From: Tricholoma matsutake
Taxonomy: Eukaryota; Basidiomycota; Agaricomycetes; Agaricales; Tricholomataceae
NCBI GenBank assembly: GCA_026075535.2
Contig: AP026539.1
Span: forward strand, 682,001-746,000
Direction of reading: 5' to 3'
Length of the DNA stretch: 64,000 nucleotides
Positions 53,673 through 64,000 of this stretch are shown here, piece after piece (the first letter of the stretch is position 1; every line of letters starts with the position of its first letter). A program made the translations under genes and the position numbers. Below the pieces are notes generated by a model. The model did no database searches. It saw only the letters and a program-made list of their open reading frames with translations, and was not told where the DNA came from.

Positions 53673-54554
53673 AAAATACAATAGCAGCCACCAGAATCCC
53701 AACTGCCCAATGAACACAGACAACACCTGGCCAGACACTGAAACATACGTCATGTTGACGGCACTGGCAATGGTGACAGCAACAGAGGGGGACAAGGACA
53801 ATGAAACTGACTCATACATCCCCTCCCCTGTTGATGTCCCCTTCACCATATAACACCTCTTTTAATGATTAGTCTCAAACTCACTGAACATCTTGGCCTC
53901 TGGTAATACCCTCTCCCCACAAAGGAGAACAACATGTTGTCCTTGACCCAGCAGAAAATAGATTGTGAGGAATATTTTAAACTAGAGCTGCAATCAGACC
54001 AGGGGATGTGGAAATCAGGGGTTCACAAGATGAAAGTAAATAAGGGACTATCATTCCCAATTATACTAGGAATGCCATTTCTTTCATCAGAACAGATTGT
54101 GATTGACCCCCATCAGCAAATGGCCATTGACAAATGGCCTGGTTTCAACCTCCTGAATCCACCCTCTCAAACAACCTGGTGTCAGTGCAAACAATGGACT
54201 ACACTGCTGCCTATGCCAAAGAAAATGCAGGCTCCAAAACCTGCAACCCTCGAAAACTGCAGCACACCAGCACTCACTGGATGCATACTCCCCAGACCCA
54301 TCATCTCTGCCATGCAAGACCATATCAAAGGTTTAGCCTTCCAAGAACTCCTGGAGGAGAAAGATGCAAAAATGAAACTCAAATTCACTGACCACTTCTT
54401 ACTTCACCTACCTGATAATTCCTGGCCACATGTTCCACTGTATCCAGCTAAAAGACCCCAACAAGGTCAACAATGGCAAGGGATACACAGCCCCAAAGAA
54501 GTACCTGGAATCTTGGAAGAGGCTACTGGATGACCACCTCAGTGCTGGCCACTG
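53673..54554 (+). pseudogene. Gypsy D2 gag-protease remnant
   Basis: Parallel to 42030-42990 of D: NTDNTWPDTETYVMLTALAM, NETDSYIPSPVDVPF, CEEYFKLELQSDQGMWKSGV, LSFPIILGMPFLSSEQIVID. The protease active-site segment is lost and frames shift several times. It is cut at 54554 by an insertion and resumes at 55735. Confidence 0.8.
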
Positions 54555-55729
54555 TGGTAAGGTATAACAGGGTACACAAATGTTCTTGTTTGGGTCAACA
54601 AACTCCAGCCAGTAGGGTATGGGGGAACCATGGAAGGAAAAGAGAGAGGGTGAAAAAGAGATCTGATGTGGAACATCAGGGAAAGATGGCCGTGGGGGGT
54701 GAAAACTAGGTTTTTTGGGGATAAACACGATCATGTGTGGGTGTCAAAAGTCTGCAAAGACCAAAAACATGAGGAAATAGACTAGAACAGAGTTTCTGGA
54801 GGCCTGTTGTAGGTAAAAGAACTCTGACTTTGAGAAGACTGTGTTTATGAGAGGTCTAAAAGGCAGGAAGTCAGTTAAAGGGAAAAGAAATACTTGTACT
54901 ACACCTTTGTGTGTAGAAGACTTACACTCCTCTTGTAGGAGATAAAAACTTAAGCACTCAGGGAGAGGCTCTCATCAAAAGATAGCACTCCCCATTCAAA
55001 GGGTGGGAGGACACCTAAATACAAATGCAAGAAGAAAATCTGACTGCATGCATACTCTCGCATCAATCGGGCTGCACTACATCAATTTACACTAATTGGG
55101 CTCAAAAAGCCCAAAAGGAGCATACAGAAAATGTAAAGTTCAAGGAAACAATGCAAAAAAGGTGATGTATGGATGTATACAAAAAAGGGACTGCTGGACT
55201 ATGACTTGGGGAGTTGCACACAGATATGTGGATACTATTGACATGCGTCGCCTGCCCCCCTTCAAGTGCGGCATCCTCCACATCGCAGCTCTCAACTTTA
55301 CGTTCCAGCAGCCCAAATTCTGCAGTGACACCCAGACGGTAGAGAAGCCAGTAATCAAAGGAGAGATTAATGTTGTAGGTGTTGAAGTGGAGCACATATA
55401 AGAAACCATTCAAAGTCTTAATACAGAAACCAGCCCATCCTGCAACATCTTCTTTGGCTAGTAGTCCCGTTCTGGAGCAAGGAGGTCAGTAAGAGGAAGT
55501 TGATATGGGATAGAGGTTCAGATTGACACTAAAAACTCAATAGGAAGGAAACACAGTCAGAACATCAGTAAAACAATGAGGTAGCAAAAGACTTGGAGAA
55601 TCAACAAACACATGATGATGCATGTACCAATGTTAGGGCCAGTGATAGGCATGGTCACATGTTGATCATTGGCCAGACCTGTAATGTGTTTTGTCATTGA
55701 GTCTATGAGCAGGGATCTAGACTCTCCAA
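54555..55729. mobile_element. Unclassified 1.2-kb insertion in D2
   Basis: Flanked by CACTG on both sides (54550-54554 and 55730-55734), and the D2 sequence is continuous when it is removed. Ends are TGGTAAGGTATAACAG and TCTAGACTCTCCAA, with no terminal inverted repeat. No coding gene was recognised. Length and 5-bp duplication fit a solo LTR, but the ends are not TG..CA. Confidence 0.5.
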
Positions 55730-55734
55730 CACTG

Positions 55735-56204
55735 CATTCAGCCCTCCTCCTCAGAATTTGCCTCACTGGCATTCTGTGTACCAAAGTATATTGCTGGGGT
55801 ACCTGACTTAACAGTTGACCCCTGGTGGGTGAACGACTACTGAGCACTCAATGGTAACACTGTATGAGACAACTTCCCTCTACCCCGCATAGATGACATA
55901 CTCACTGACTGTGGGAAGGGAAAGATATTCAGCAAGATGGACATGACCAACTCCTTCCAGACACAAGTACACCCCAACAACATTCAGCTCACCACTGTAA
56001 GAACACTGTGGGGACTCTATGAATGGACTGTCATGCCACAGGGTGGATGCAACACTCCAGCCACACATCAGCAGCAAATGACCAACATACTGCGAGAACT
56101 CATTGGCAAGATCTGCCATGTGTACCTTGACAACATCATCAGATGGTCACAAACTCTGCAGGAACATGAATGAAACTGCACTGCTGTACTTGAGGCCCTC
56201 CAGT
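55735..56204 (+). pseudogene. Gypsy D2 reverse transcriptase remnant
   Basis: Parallel to 42988-43455 of [66 protein letters not shown]. The catalytic pair is DN (GACAAC, 56129-56134). The frame ends at CTCCAG 56204, where another sequence begins. Confidence 0.85.
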
Positions 56205-56768
56205 GTCATGTAAAATTACTTTTACATCTGGATCCTACCAGAACTTGAAATGTAGAACAGGTGAGTCTCTGGTGTTTGCTGGGAGCTGTTTATTCAACAG
56301 GAAGGTTTCTAGGATATAATACCCCAAAATAGAGAACAGTATACAAGGGTTGAGTAGTGTAGTACTCAGTGTACTACTTGATCTGTTACACAGAACTGAA
56401 TACACAAGTGTCAATCCTATCGGAGGACAACTGAAAAGTGCTATTTGAATACAATTGGATAGATTGATTAACTTGTATGGCTATTTGGTAATAACTTGGA
56501 CAAATTTACAGTATACTTGGGCTTGTATTGGTGTCTATGTAGAGGTATCAACCTTGAGGTGAATCTGGGGTGAGTAATCTGTGGGGGGAAAACTGACACC
56601 CAGAGCCTACTTTGGTCCCTTTTATACAATGGGCTACCTAATATGGAAAGTTCCTTTCTAAAAGGTAGAACAATGGGCTTACCAAGCCTGCAATACAATA
56701 AGACAATGAAAAGAAGCAAGAGAGTGTGTGAGTATAGTTTCCAAAATGGGAAAGGCTGTGTAGAACAA
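56205..56768. mobile_element. Unclassified insertion next to D2
   Basis: Begins TGTCATGTAAAATTACTTTT; TGTAAAA..TTTTACA is an inverted repeat. No coding signal. It may be an LTR or a MITE, but the far edge blends into the copia LTR at 56769. Confidence 0.35.
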
Positions 56769-57170
56769 TGTAGAAAGTGGATCCTAGTACAATCAAGATC
56801 GTGCTCAGTCTCTGTATAAGTGACTGTATTAATGTGTACTGTACCTACTACAATCAAGACTGTGCTGCAGGTACAGTAAGTACAGATTGATAAATAAGTA
56901 ACTAATGAAGCTCACCTCAGTCTCTGTATAAGTGACTGAGGTGGTAATGTAACTACCAAGCATATATATATGTGTGTACTGTGTAACAAAGGGCAGGTAT
57001 GAATGAAGATGAGACAAGGGGGAACTATGCCACGGATCGACCATGCATATCAAAGGGAATGCTAAAAATAGCACACACATCAAACACATCAAAAGTGAGA
57101 CTTATGGTGCAATTTCAACACTCCTCCTCACCATGAATACTCCTCCTTGCATGGATGTAGTCCAAGATAG
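56769..57170 (-). repeat. Copia LTR (56769-57120) and 3' internal end, minus strand
   Basis: On the minus strand the LTR runs TGTTGAAATTGCACCATAAG to TTTCTACA, 352 bp, clearly related to 11939-12283. Upstream of it (57121-57165) is the same polypurine and CATTCATGG-type tract as before the 3' LTR at 30154. The rest of the element is absent. The hairpin with CACCTCAGTC/GACTGAGGTG is kept near 56912-56942. Confidence 0.8.
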
Positions 57171-57399
57171 TTTTAAAGAAAGATGAAATGTTTAGGGTCC
57201 AAGGCAGTAATTTACACTGCCCCATATGTTCCACATGGACTGTGCGGACTCCATGCAGAGTCCAACCATCTGGTGATCAAAATGAAAAATTACACCCCCT
57301 TCGGCACAGACTCTGCCCCAGTCCATGCAGAGTCTGCATAAGTCCGCATGGACTCTGACCATGTGGTGACCCAAATGAAGAATCAAGGCATGGGTTGAT

Positions 57400-58440
57400 G
57401 GCATATCGGTGGGTTTGTTTATTTACCCTCACTCAAAAATTACACAATTAAGATTTATTACCTACATCCCTCACATTAGATGTGAGGGATACAATACAAT
57501 TAAGTACATAAAAAACACCCTCCCTCACACAAGGTGCAAGGGGGAGTCCTACAAATATTTATTTACATACAAGACTGACCCCCTGCATTGAACGCGAGGG
57601 GAGGGCAACAATTATAAATAAAAAACCCAATTATAAACAAACACTTTAATGTTATTTATTAACTATTTGAAAGACTTTCAACATACAAAAAACAAGGATG
57701 CCCCCACAACAAGGGACATTTTATTGGTAGTATTAAATACAAAAAAAGTTGCCCCCCTGCCAAAGAGGGGGGCAGTAGACTATAGAATAAAATAAAATAA
57801 CCCACCATCTTGCTAGCATGTGAGATGGCAGGGGCTGTACCCACAAACCACCCTACAAGCAGGTGCTTGTAGGCATGGGGTGGGTGCATTCATTGTTGGC
57901 CTCTCATGTGGCCCCCTCTTGTCCCCCCACTGTCCCTGTTGGTCTGTATGCATCCCCCTTCCTTGTCGTTGTTCCACCCACCATCCACCCCATGAGCAGT
58001 TGCTCATGAGGCTGGAGGTGGGTGGTGTGTCATTGTTGTCTCCTATCCCTGTGCCTGGGCATTGTTCCACCCATGTTCCACCCCACAAGCAGTTGCTTGT
58101 CAGGCTGGGGGTGGGTGGCTTGTCATCGTTCGTCGCTGTCATCCCCCATTTGGATTTCTGTCTTTTTTTTTTTGGGGGGGGGGGGGGAGGGGTTTGGGCG
58201 TGTCAGTGTGATGTGGCACATGTACAGGGGTTGGTGGGTGCTTACTAGGCAGGTATCCCCCTTCTGGGGTCTCCTGGCACCCTCCTAGCCTGTGTCGACA
58301 GCCTCACATCCTGTTTGAACAGGGAGGAGGGGGATTGGGTGGGTGGGTGTGGGTGTGGGTTGCACATTTTTTGTCATGGCAGGTCGTTCCCAGTAGTATA
58401 CAACCTAAAAGGCAATAAAATACAATTAGTTCATTGATAA
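57400..58440. repeat. T2 interior: minisatellite and poly-G, shared with 848-1804
   Basis: Contains pyrimidine/purine tracts, palindromic-core repeats at 57855, 57995 and 58088, a G-run near 58165, and the block homologous to the first kilobase of the window. Nothing coding. Confidence 0.65.
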
Positions 58441-58745
58441 AAACAGAAAGAAAAAAGACAAAAAACTTATCTATGGCCCAAACAACAGTTGCCGTCATTT
58501 GGGCCCGCATTCCATCCAGTTGGCTCGTTTGAAGGTGGTGGTGATGGGTGGAGTCGGCATGGGAATGGTGGTGGTGTGCGTGCACGCAGTGGTGGTGGTG
58601 GTAGAGTGGAGGGGAGGGAGGGAGGTGGTGGCGTCGATGGTGGTGGTGAGTGATGAGCTGGCAATGTTGATGATGCAGCTGTGTGCTTTGTCATACAAAG
58701 CCAAACAGTCATATGTAGTTGCATCAATAGCAACAACAAATTACT

Positions 58746-58832
58746 GGCTGTGTAGTGTAATGGTAATGTGCATCTGTACTATCTTAGTTAGTCATGAGGC
58801 TACAGGTTTGAATCTCACTTGTGACATTATTT
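58746..58832 (+). other. tRNA-like (Pol III box) module near the right end of T2
   Basis: GTGTAGTGTAATGGTAATGT resembles an A box region and CAGGTTTGAATCTCAC a B box about 55 bases on. Arms do not pair well. It sits about 345 bp before the right TIR, much like 31300-31385 in the KDZ element. Confidence 0.35.
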
Positions 58833-59092
58833 TGCCAAGCTCAAATGGTCTATTCGGATGCATGTGGACTGTCCTTGCTCATCTGACCTGGTTGATCACG
58901 GACACAGATGGACGAAATCCGCAGAATCTGAGTAAAATCTGCGGAATCCATGTTAGTCCACATGGATCCATGCAGACTGTCACACCCTGTTGCACAGCTA
59001 AAATGGTTTATTGTATGGATTGCAAATCTGCATGGAGTCTGTGCAATTCCGCACAGATCCACATGGAACATATGGGGCAGTGTAAAGACCTC

Positions 59093-60000
59093 CCATGACT
59101 CATCCTCAAACCCCCCCCTGTCCCCATGTTTGTCTTCCCGTGGTTTATTTGTTTTGTTGTAGCAGCCAGTCATCGTCATTTTCATCCACTACAGTGGTCG
59201 CCTATGTCCAAACAAAAGCCTCACATCCCTTTTTGATGGGAAGGCAGGTGGTGTTGTGTCAGGCAGCTGTTTCCAAGTCGAAAACACTGTAGCCCAGGCC
59301 CCAGAGAAGGGGACATTAGTTTGGTGGAATAGAAAGAAGAAAAACTTACCAGCAATTTCAATGGTGGAGGTTGTCCTGGTGAGAATCCAAGTTATGATCC
59401 AGAAAAGAAGAAAGGCAGATTGTTAGTAGTAAAAATACAAAGAAAAGGATGAGGGATTAGGGACTAACATGGATACATATGGATAATTTATGGATATGTG
59501 ATTTTTGACCTCAATTTTGATGCTGCCTGTAAAACCTCTGGGAAACGGTTGAAGATGCATCCTACCCATAGTATATTGGAAGGATTAAGCGTATAGATTA
59601 GATTTACATCCTGTAAGTCAAAACGGATACAATGGATACAGGTTTTATCCATAAATAGTATATCCATGTATCCATTCTATTCTACAGTCTGCAAATATCA
59701 CATCTAGATGTAATTAACTATCTAAAGCTAAGAGGATACATCTTGTGCAATGTATTGTAGAGCCTCAACATGATGGCTCCAGGATTGACTCCACATGTCG
59801 CAATTTTGTTGAGGGGTCGGGGTTTGAAATGGATATCCATGTTAGTCCCTATGAGGGATTACCTTTTAAAAGGTTACCTACAATGAGGACACTGTTATCA
59901 AGTGGTGGAGCAACGATTAAGAAGTTTGATCACTGTTGTCAATTGTGTTCCCACGGTCTACACTGTGTTTTTTGTGTGTATTGAGCATTGCACAATTAAT
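59093..60000. other. Non-coding stretch with a possible MITE
   Basis: No gene was recognised. 59466-59676 is bounded by an imperfect inverted repeat of about 26 bp built from GGATACAT/ATGGATA words (left CATGGATACATATGGATA; right TATCCATGTATCC inverted). The rest shows no structure I can name. Confidence 0.4.
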
Positions 60001-60007
60001 GAAGATT

Positions 60008-60890
60008 GACATGGATAAAGTAGGTAAGATTAATGGCTGCCCCAACTTGGCAATACCCATGAAAATTTGCGATACCATGTGGATGGGTGCGGTATGACAC
60101 AGCCACAATTCAGAATCAAATTCTTAGAATCAACATAGATACAAACTTGTTAATGTAGGCTCCTCCATAGTTTGGATCAATGACAATGAGGGGACCTATA
60201 TTGAGGTCACATCTTGTGATTGAGGGATTTCTTGATTTGCATGTTGCGAAGTAGGACCAGGTCGCCTTTCTCGAAGTTGTAGTCATGCATCATTCATTTG
60301 TGAATGAGTTCAAAATGTTTTGCAGCTTCAAGTCGAGCGGTAGAGACTTTCAAATAGAGAACTTCGAGGTCAGATGATTGTTTCTGTAGTGCTATGGCTC
60401 TTTGAGCAATGAGATCAGTTGTCGATATGATAGAATCAGGAGGGGGTTGCAAGTATGTTGCTTCGGAGATGTTGAGCGGGATTAGGGGATGTGATCCTGT
60501 AACAGCAAAGTAAGGAGAGCAACCCATACATCTATGAACCATAACTCATTCTGCCCAAAACACAGAGTGTGCTCCAGCTGACCATTTGCTCTGATCTCCA
60601 TCGACTGCTTTGAATAATGATTGTCAAATATTGAAGTGAGCTCATTTGACAATTCCATTCACACAAGAATTGTAGCCACTAATTTGAATGTGGTTAATGT
60701 GATATCATTTTGAAAGGTACTCCAATGCTGTGATGAAGGCTGATCCATTATTGCTCATGATTTTGTATAGCGAACCCCATCTACAAATGATGTCTTCGAA
60801 GATCCAATCCCTGAGGGTCGTGGCATTTTCTCGTCAAAGATTTCGCCATTTGGGATAAGTTGTTAGCGAACATCGACCTTGTATGATATA
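60008..60890 (-). pseudogene. Gypsy E integrase C-terminal remnant
   Basis: Minus strand: WISLHHS..YNSCVNGIVK-like region (60760-60640), then VHRCMGCSPYFAVTGSHPLI, LNISEATYLQPPPDSII, LIAQRAIALQKQSSDLEVLY, KHFELIHK, HDYNFEKGDLVLLRNMQIKK. This is the end of a gypsy integrase (third catalytic region and the GDLVLxRN motif). Several shifts and stops; no LTR nearby. It meets gypsy F near 60895 back to back. Confidence 0.75.
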
Positions 60891-60895
60891 CTTGA

Positions 60896-61355
60896 AGCCA
60901 CTTGAGGGAACTTGGCAGAACTATGCTTGAAGGTGCAGGACTGTGACAAGATTTACTGGATGCAGGAGGAAGAATCCCACATCAAAGCAAAGAATTCCAG
61001 TAGCTCTTCTAACCCCATCTGGAAGGACACTTCCAAAGGTCCTTCCTTGTCTACCAATCAATCCTCTTTGAATTCCACTCGCGGTAACACCTCCAACCTG
61101 CAATCTTCCATGGCAAAGAACACTCCCCAGGACAAGCTCAAGTTGTCCATCTCTGATAAGTTGGGGAAGAATGCCAAGCTTACTGGGGAGGAACGAGAAC
61201 ATTGCATGAGAGAACAACTATGTCTCTACTGTGGTGAGGAAGGGTATGTAGCAGGAAACTGCCCAAAATCCAAGGGCATGAAAGCCCACGCTTCCGCAAT
61301 CACTTCTGACTTCCCCATGGAATCCAAGTCCAACTCTGCAGACTCAGAAAAATAG
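60896..61355 (+). pseudogene. Gypsy F gag 3' part
   Basis: Begins inside gag (MAELCLKVQDCDKIYWMQEE) after the junction with remnant E. A Ser/Thr/Asn-rich linker and a zinc knuckle CLYCGEEGYVAGNC (61228-61269) follow; Tyr replaces the invariant His, a C-to-T change. Ends at TAG 61353. Confidence 0.8.
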
Positions 61356-61399
61356 TCTGCAACCCTCAGGAAACAGCCATTGGGGCTGGGGGTTGCATT

Positions 61400-64000
61400 G
61401 ACCTTACCCATTTGGCTGCCTACATTTGTCTCAATGTGTCCACTCTTTCCGATCCTGACTCCCTCACCATTCTTTTAACCATTCCTGACTCTTCTGCTCC
61501 TGTCTGAACCCTTATTGACTCTGGCTCCTCCCACTGCTTCCTTGACTCCTCTTGTGTGTTGGATAACCAGCTCAGCACAGAAAACATTAACCCAATCAGT
61601 CTACAACTCTTTGATGGATCTTGCAACTCCACCATAACTCAGGTCATCAAACTTCCAGTCACCTTTCCTTCGGGTGAAGTGTTCAATTTGTCATTCTATG
61701 TAACCTCGCTCAACTCTTCCTGTTCTGCCATACTCGGTCATCACTGGCTGAAGCAATACAATCCATTGATTTACTGGTCTTCAAGCCAAATGGTTTTCCG
61801 TTCTGCAGATCATAGAGGTCCAGCACCCCCGATGTCACCTTTGTCCCCAAACCTTCCAGTAGAAATCCTTGAATCCTCTGCACTTTCCAAACCCCCCATT
61901 CCTCCTAAGTTTACACCTTCCAACATCTCTTTTATCAACACTGCTGCTTATGTGTGTGCTAGCAAACTTCCTGTGGCAGTAGCCTTTCAGATGACCTTTG
62001 CTTCGGAAGGGTTATCTGCCTGCTCTGCCCAACCCACTAACTCATCTGACCTTTCCAATATTCTGCCTGAGTATCACAAATTTGGTGATGTCTTCAACAA
62101 GACTAAGGCAGATACCCTTCCTCCGCATTGGTCTTATGACCTTAAGATAGAGACACAAGACAATGCTCCTCCGCCTCCAGGCCACATGTATTCTCTCTCC
62201 CCCTCTGAATTAGAAGCCTTACAAGCCTTTATTGATGAAAACGTCCACTCAGGTTTCATCTGCCTGTCCAAGTCCCCACATGGCACTCTGATTCTCTTTG
62301 TCAAGAAGAAGGACAGTAGTTTCTGACTTTGTGTCATCTACCGAGGACTCAACTGTCTTACGAAGAAGGACCACTACCCACTTCCACTCATTTCCAACCT
62401 CCTCAACTCTCCCCACAAAGCCCACTTATTCACTAAGATAGCCTTGTGGCACACTTATCACCTAATCTGCATTGTGGATGGTGACGAGTGGAAAACCATT
62501 TTCCACACCCGCTATGGATCCTTTGAGTGGTTGGTGGTTCCCTTTGGACTCACTAATGCACCCACAGCATTCCAGCAGTTTATGAACAACATCTTCAGCA
62601 ACATGCTGGATGTCTGTGTCATCGTCTACCTCAACAACGTCCTGATCAACTCCAATGACAAATTGCAGCATGGAACTCACAAAAAGGAAGTTTAGCTCTC
62701 TGGAGACTCCGGGAAAATGGACTTTATGCCTCTCCACAGAAATGTGAGTTCCACAAAGACACTGTTGAATATCTAGGTTTCATCTTGTCACCGGATGGAC
62801 TGCGGATGTCTGAGGATAAAGTCAAAACTGTGCTCAACTGACCCGAGCCTAGGAAAGTTAAGGACATACAATCCTTCTTAGGCTTTTGCAATTTTTACTG
62901 CCACTTCATTAATGGCTATTCAGACATTGTCATCCCACTCACCCACTTGACATGGAAATCTGCAACTTGGGACTTCAACAAAAAGTGCCGTGACGCCTTT
63001 GAGAAGCTCAAACAAGAATTCACCCATGCTCCTGTTCTCACTCAATGGGTACCTGACTCACAAATGGTACTCAAAACTGATGCTTCTGACTATGCCCTAG
63101 TGGCTATCCTTTCAGTTTACACTGCAGATGGAGAAATCCATCCAGTCACTTTCCATCCCCACTCCTTTCATCCCGCTGAACTAAATTATGACATCCATGA
63201 TAAGGAACTCCTGGCCATTTTCAAAGCCTTCAAACACTGGTGGCAGTATTTTGAGGGTTCCACAAACCTGGTTGATGTGGTCACTGACCACAAAACCTTG
63301 AGTACTTCAGCACTACTAAATTGCTCACCCACCACCAGACCCGATGGTCTGAATACCTTTCCCAGTTCAATCTCATCATCCGCTTCCACCCCGGAAAATT
63401 GGGGGCCAAGCCAGATGCGCTCACAAGACATTGGGATGTCTACTGCAAAGGGGGAAATAGTGACTTCACCTCCATAAATCTGACCAACTTCTGACCTGTG
63501 TTCATGCAGGAACAACTCACCTCCTCCCTCTGCACCACCTATCTTGCCACACCCATCATCTGACAAGCCATAATCATGGATGTTGAGAAACTCCATAACA
63601 ACATCTGCATCTCCCTACCCCTTGACCCACTCTCATCTGCTCATCTCCTGACACAACTGGACTATAGATGAGGCAGGTCTTCTCCACCACTTCAACCAGA
63701 TTTATGTTCCAGACATTGCAGACCTCCACCTCAAGGTCCTTCAATACAAACACAATCACATCCTCTCTGGCCACTTTGGACAAAACAAAACTCTGCAGCT
63801 CATCCACTGGGAATATGTCTGGCCTAACCTCTGCACCTTTGTCCAGGAATTTTGTAAGTCTTGTACCACTTGCAAACTCTCCAAATCACCTCAACACAAA
63901 CCCTATGGGGTCCTGAAGCAACTTCCAGTTCTGTAACGGCCTTGGAACTCAATTTCCATGGATTTCATCGAGCAGCTCCCCAACTCCAACAGTCACACTG
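61400..64000 (+). pseudogene. Gypsy F pol, running off the window
   Basis: Protease: TLIDSGSSHCFLDSSCVLDN (about 61508), preceded by TGA at 61504 for CGA. Then HHWLKQYNPLIYWSS, ILPEYHKFGDVFNK. RT: SKSPHGTLILFVKKKDSSF, TGA at 62324 for CGA, LTKKDHYPLPLI, VPFGLTNAPTAFQQFMNNIF, VYLNNVLINS, in which both catalytic Asp are Asn (62633-62638). RNase H: LKTDASDYALVAILS, LNYDIHDKELLAIFKAF. Integrase zinc site: ILSGHFGQNKTLQLIHWEYV, CKSCTTCKLSKSP, then SMDFIEQLPNSNS at the edge. Several shifts. Confidence 0.88.

Larger units (their letters stand above)
57205..59092. mobile_element. TIR transposon T2, non-autonomous, ends like the KDZ element
   Basis: Left end CAGTAATTTACACTGCCCC; inverted right end GAGGTCTTTACACTGCCCC. 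The perfect part of the TIR runs 23 bases (TTTACACTGCCCCATATGTT then CCA) and continues with mismatches to about 45. The outer CAGTA and GACCTC bases equal those of the KDZ element at 7326 and 31622. Subterminal AGTCC/GGACT words recur. No transposase was recognised in its 1.9 kb. No target duplication was found, possibly because the left flank has been rearranged. Confidence 0.75.

Noticed and set aside
58499..59098. Gene on the plus strand of T2
   Set aside because: The 199-codon frame is GT-rich repeat translated. It has no start context or motif and overlaps the tRNA-like module and subterminal repeats.

Overview
The window reads as a transposon graveyard from a filamentous fungus, most likely an agaricomycete basidiomycete. 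The support is: a KDZ-type DNA transposon gene with the Cys-cluster (CxC5/CxC6-like) regions typical of basidiomycetes; spliceosomal introns of about 50-57 nt with GT..AG ends; chromodomain Ty3/gypsy elements; and inactivation by C-to-T change at CpG, where Arg CGA codons have become TGA. I recognise no intact housekeeping gene, rRNA or canonical tRNA. Species and database matches could not be checked.

Layout. 1-4172: three partial copies of one gypsy family (A1 and A2 on the minus strand, A3 on the plus strand) with a fragment of a TIR transposon between them. 4183-4662: unclassified dispersed repeat R1. 5375-38855: one minus-strand Helitron (Rep and Pif1 helicase) cut into three pieces by two insertions. 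The first insertion is a KDZ element (7326-31627, 9-bp TSD TATGCCATC). It contains a copia (11939-30498, TSD TCTGC), which contains gypsy B (14343-27435, TSD CCCAT), which contains gypsy C (18402-24448, minus strand, TSD GTCAG). Helitron > KDZ > copia > gypsy B > gypsy C is a five-level nest whose order of events can be read from the junctions. The second insertion is gypsy A4 (31979-38167, minus strand). 38856-41095: hAT transposase joined in frame to the Helitron Rep. 41096-47600: gypsy D with R1 sequence inside its chromodomain region. 47930-53640: degenerate coding remnants, a 165-bp tandem repeat and a SINE-like unit. 53673-56204: D2, a broken relative of D. 56769-57170: end of a minus-strand copia. 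57205-59092: TIR element T2, whose ends match those of the KDZ element. 60008-60890: gypsy integrase remnant (E). 60912-64000: gypsy F, running off the right edge.

How the parts work. The LTR elements carry gag (zinc knuckle), protease, reverse transcriptase, RNase H and integrase, often ending in a chromodomain that would direct integration to marked chromatin. Gypsy B and gypsy C each carry, just after the 5' LTR, a 10-12 nt stretch complementary to sequence about 30 bp downstream of a TATA box in the same LTR. This is the arrangement expected for Tf1-style self-priming. The copia instead carries a complement of the initiator tRNA anticodon arm. The KDZ element has two minus-strand, multi-intron genes: a CxC/KDZ transposase-type gene, and an upstream gene of unknown function that the copia has split.

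Most notable: the transcribed part of the gypsy B LTR contains six consecutive stem-loops (14847-15057). Their stem sequences differ, but each has a five-base loop AAGCC, AAGTC or AAGTA. All six are kept in the other LTR. This looks like an RNA-level (or single-strand DNA) recognition array that I cannot assign to any known element.
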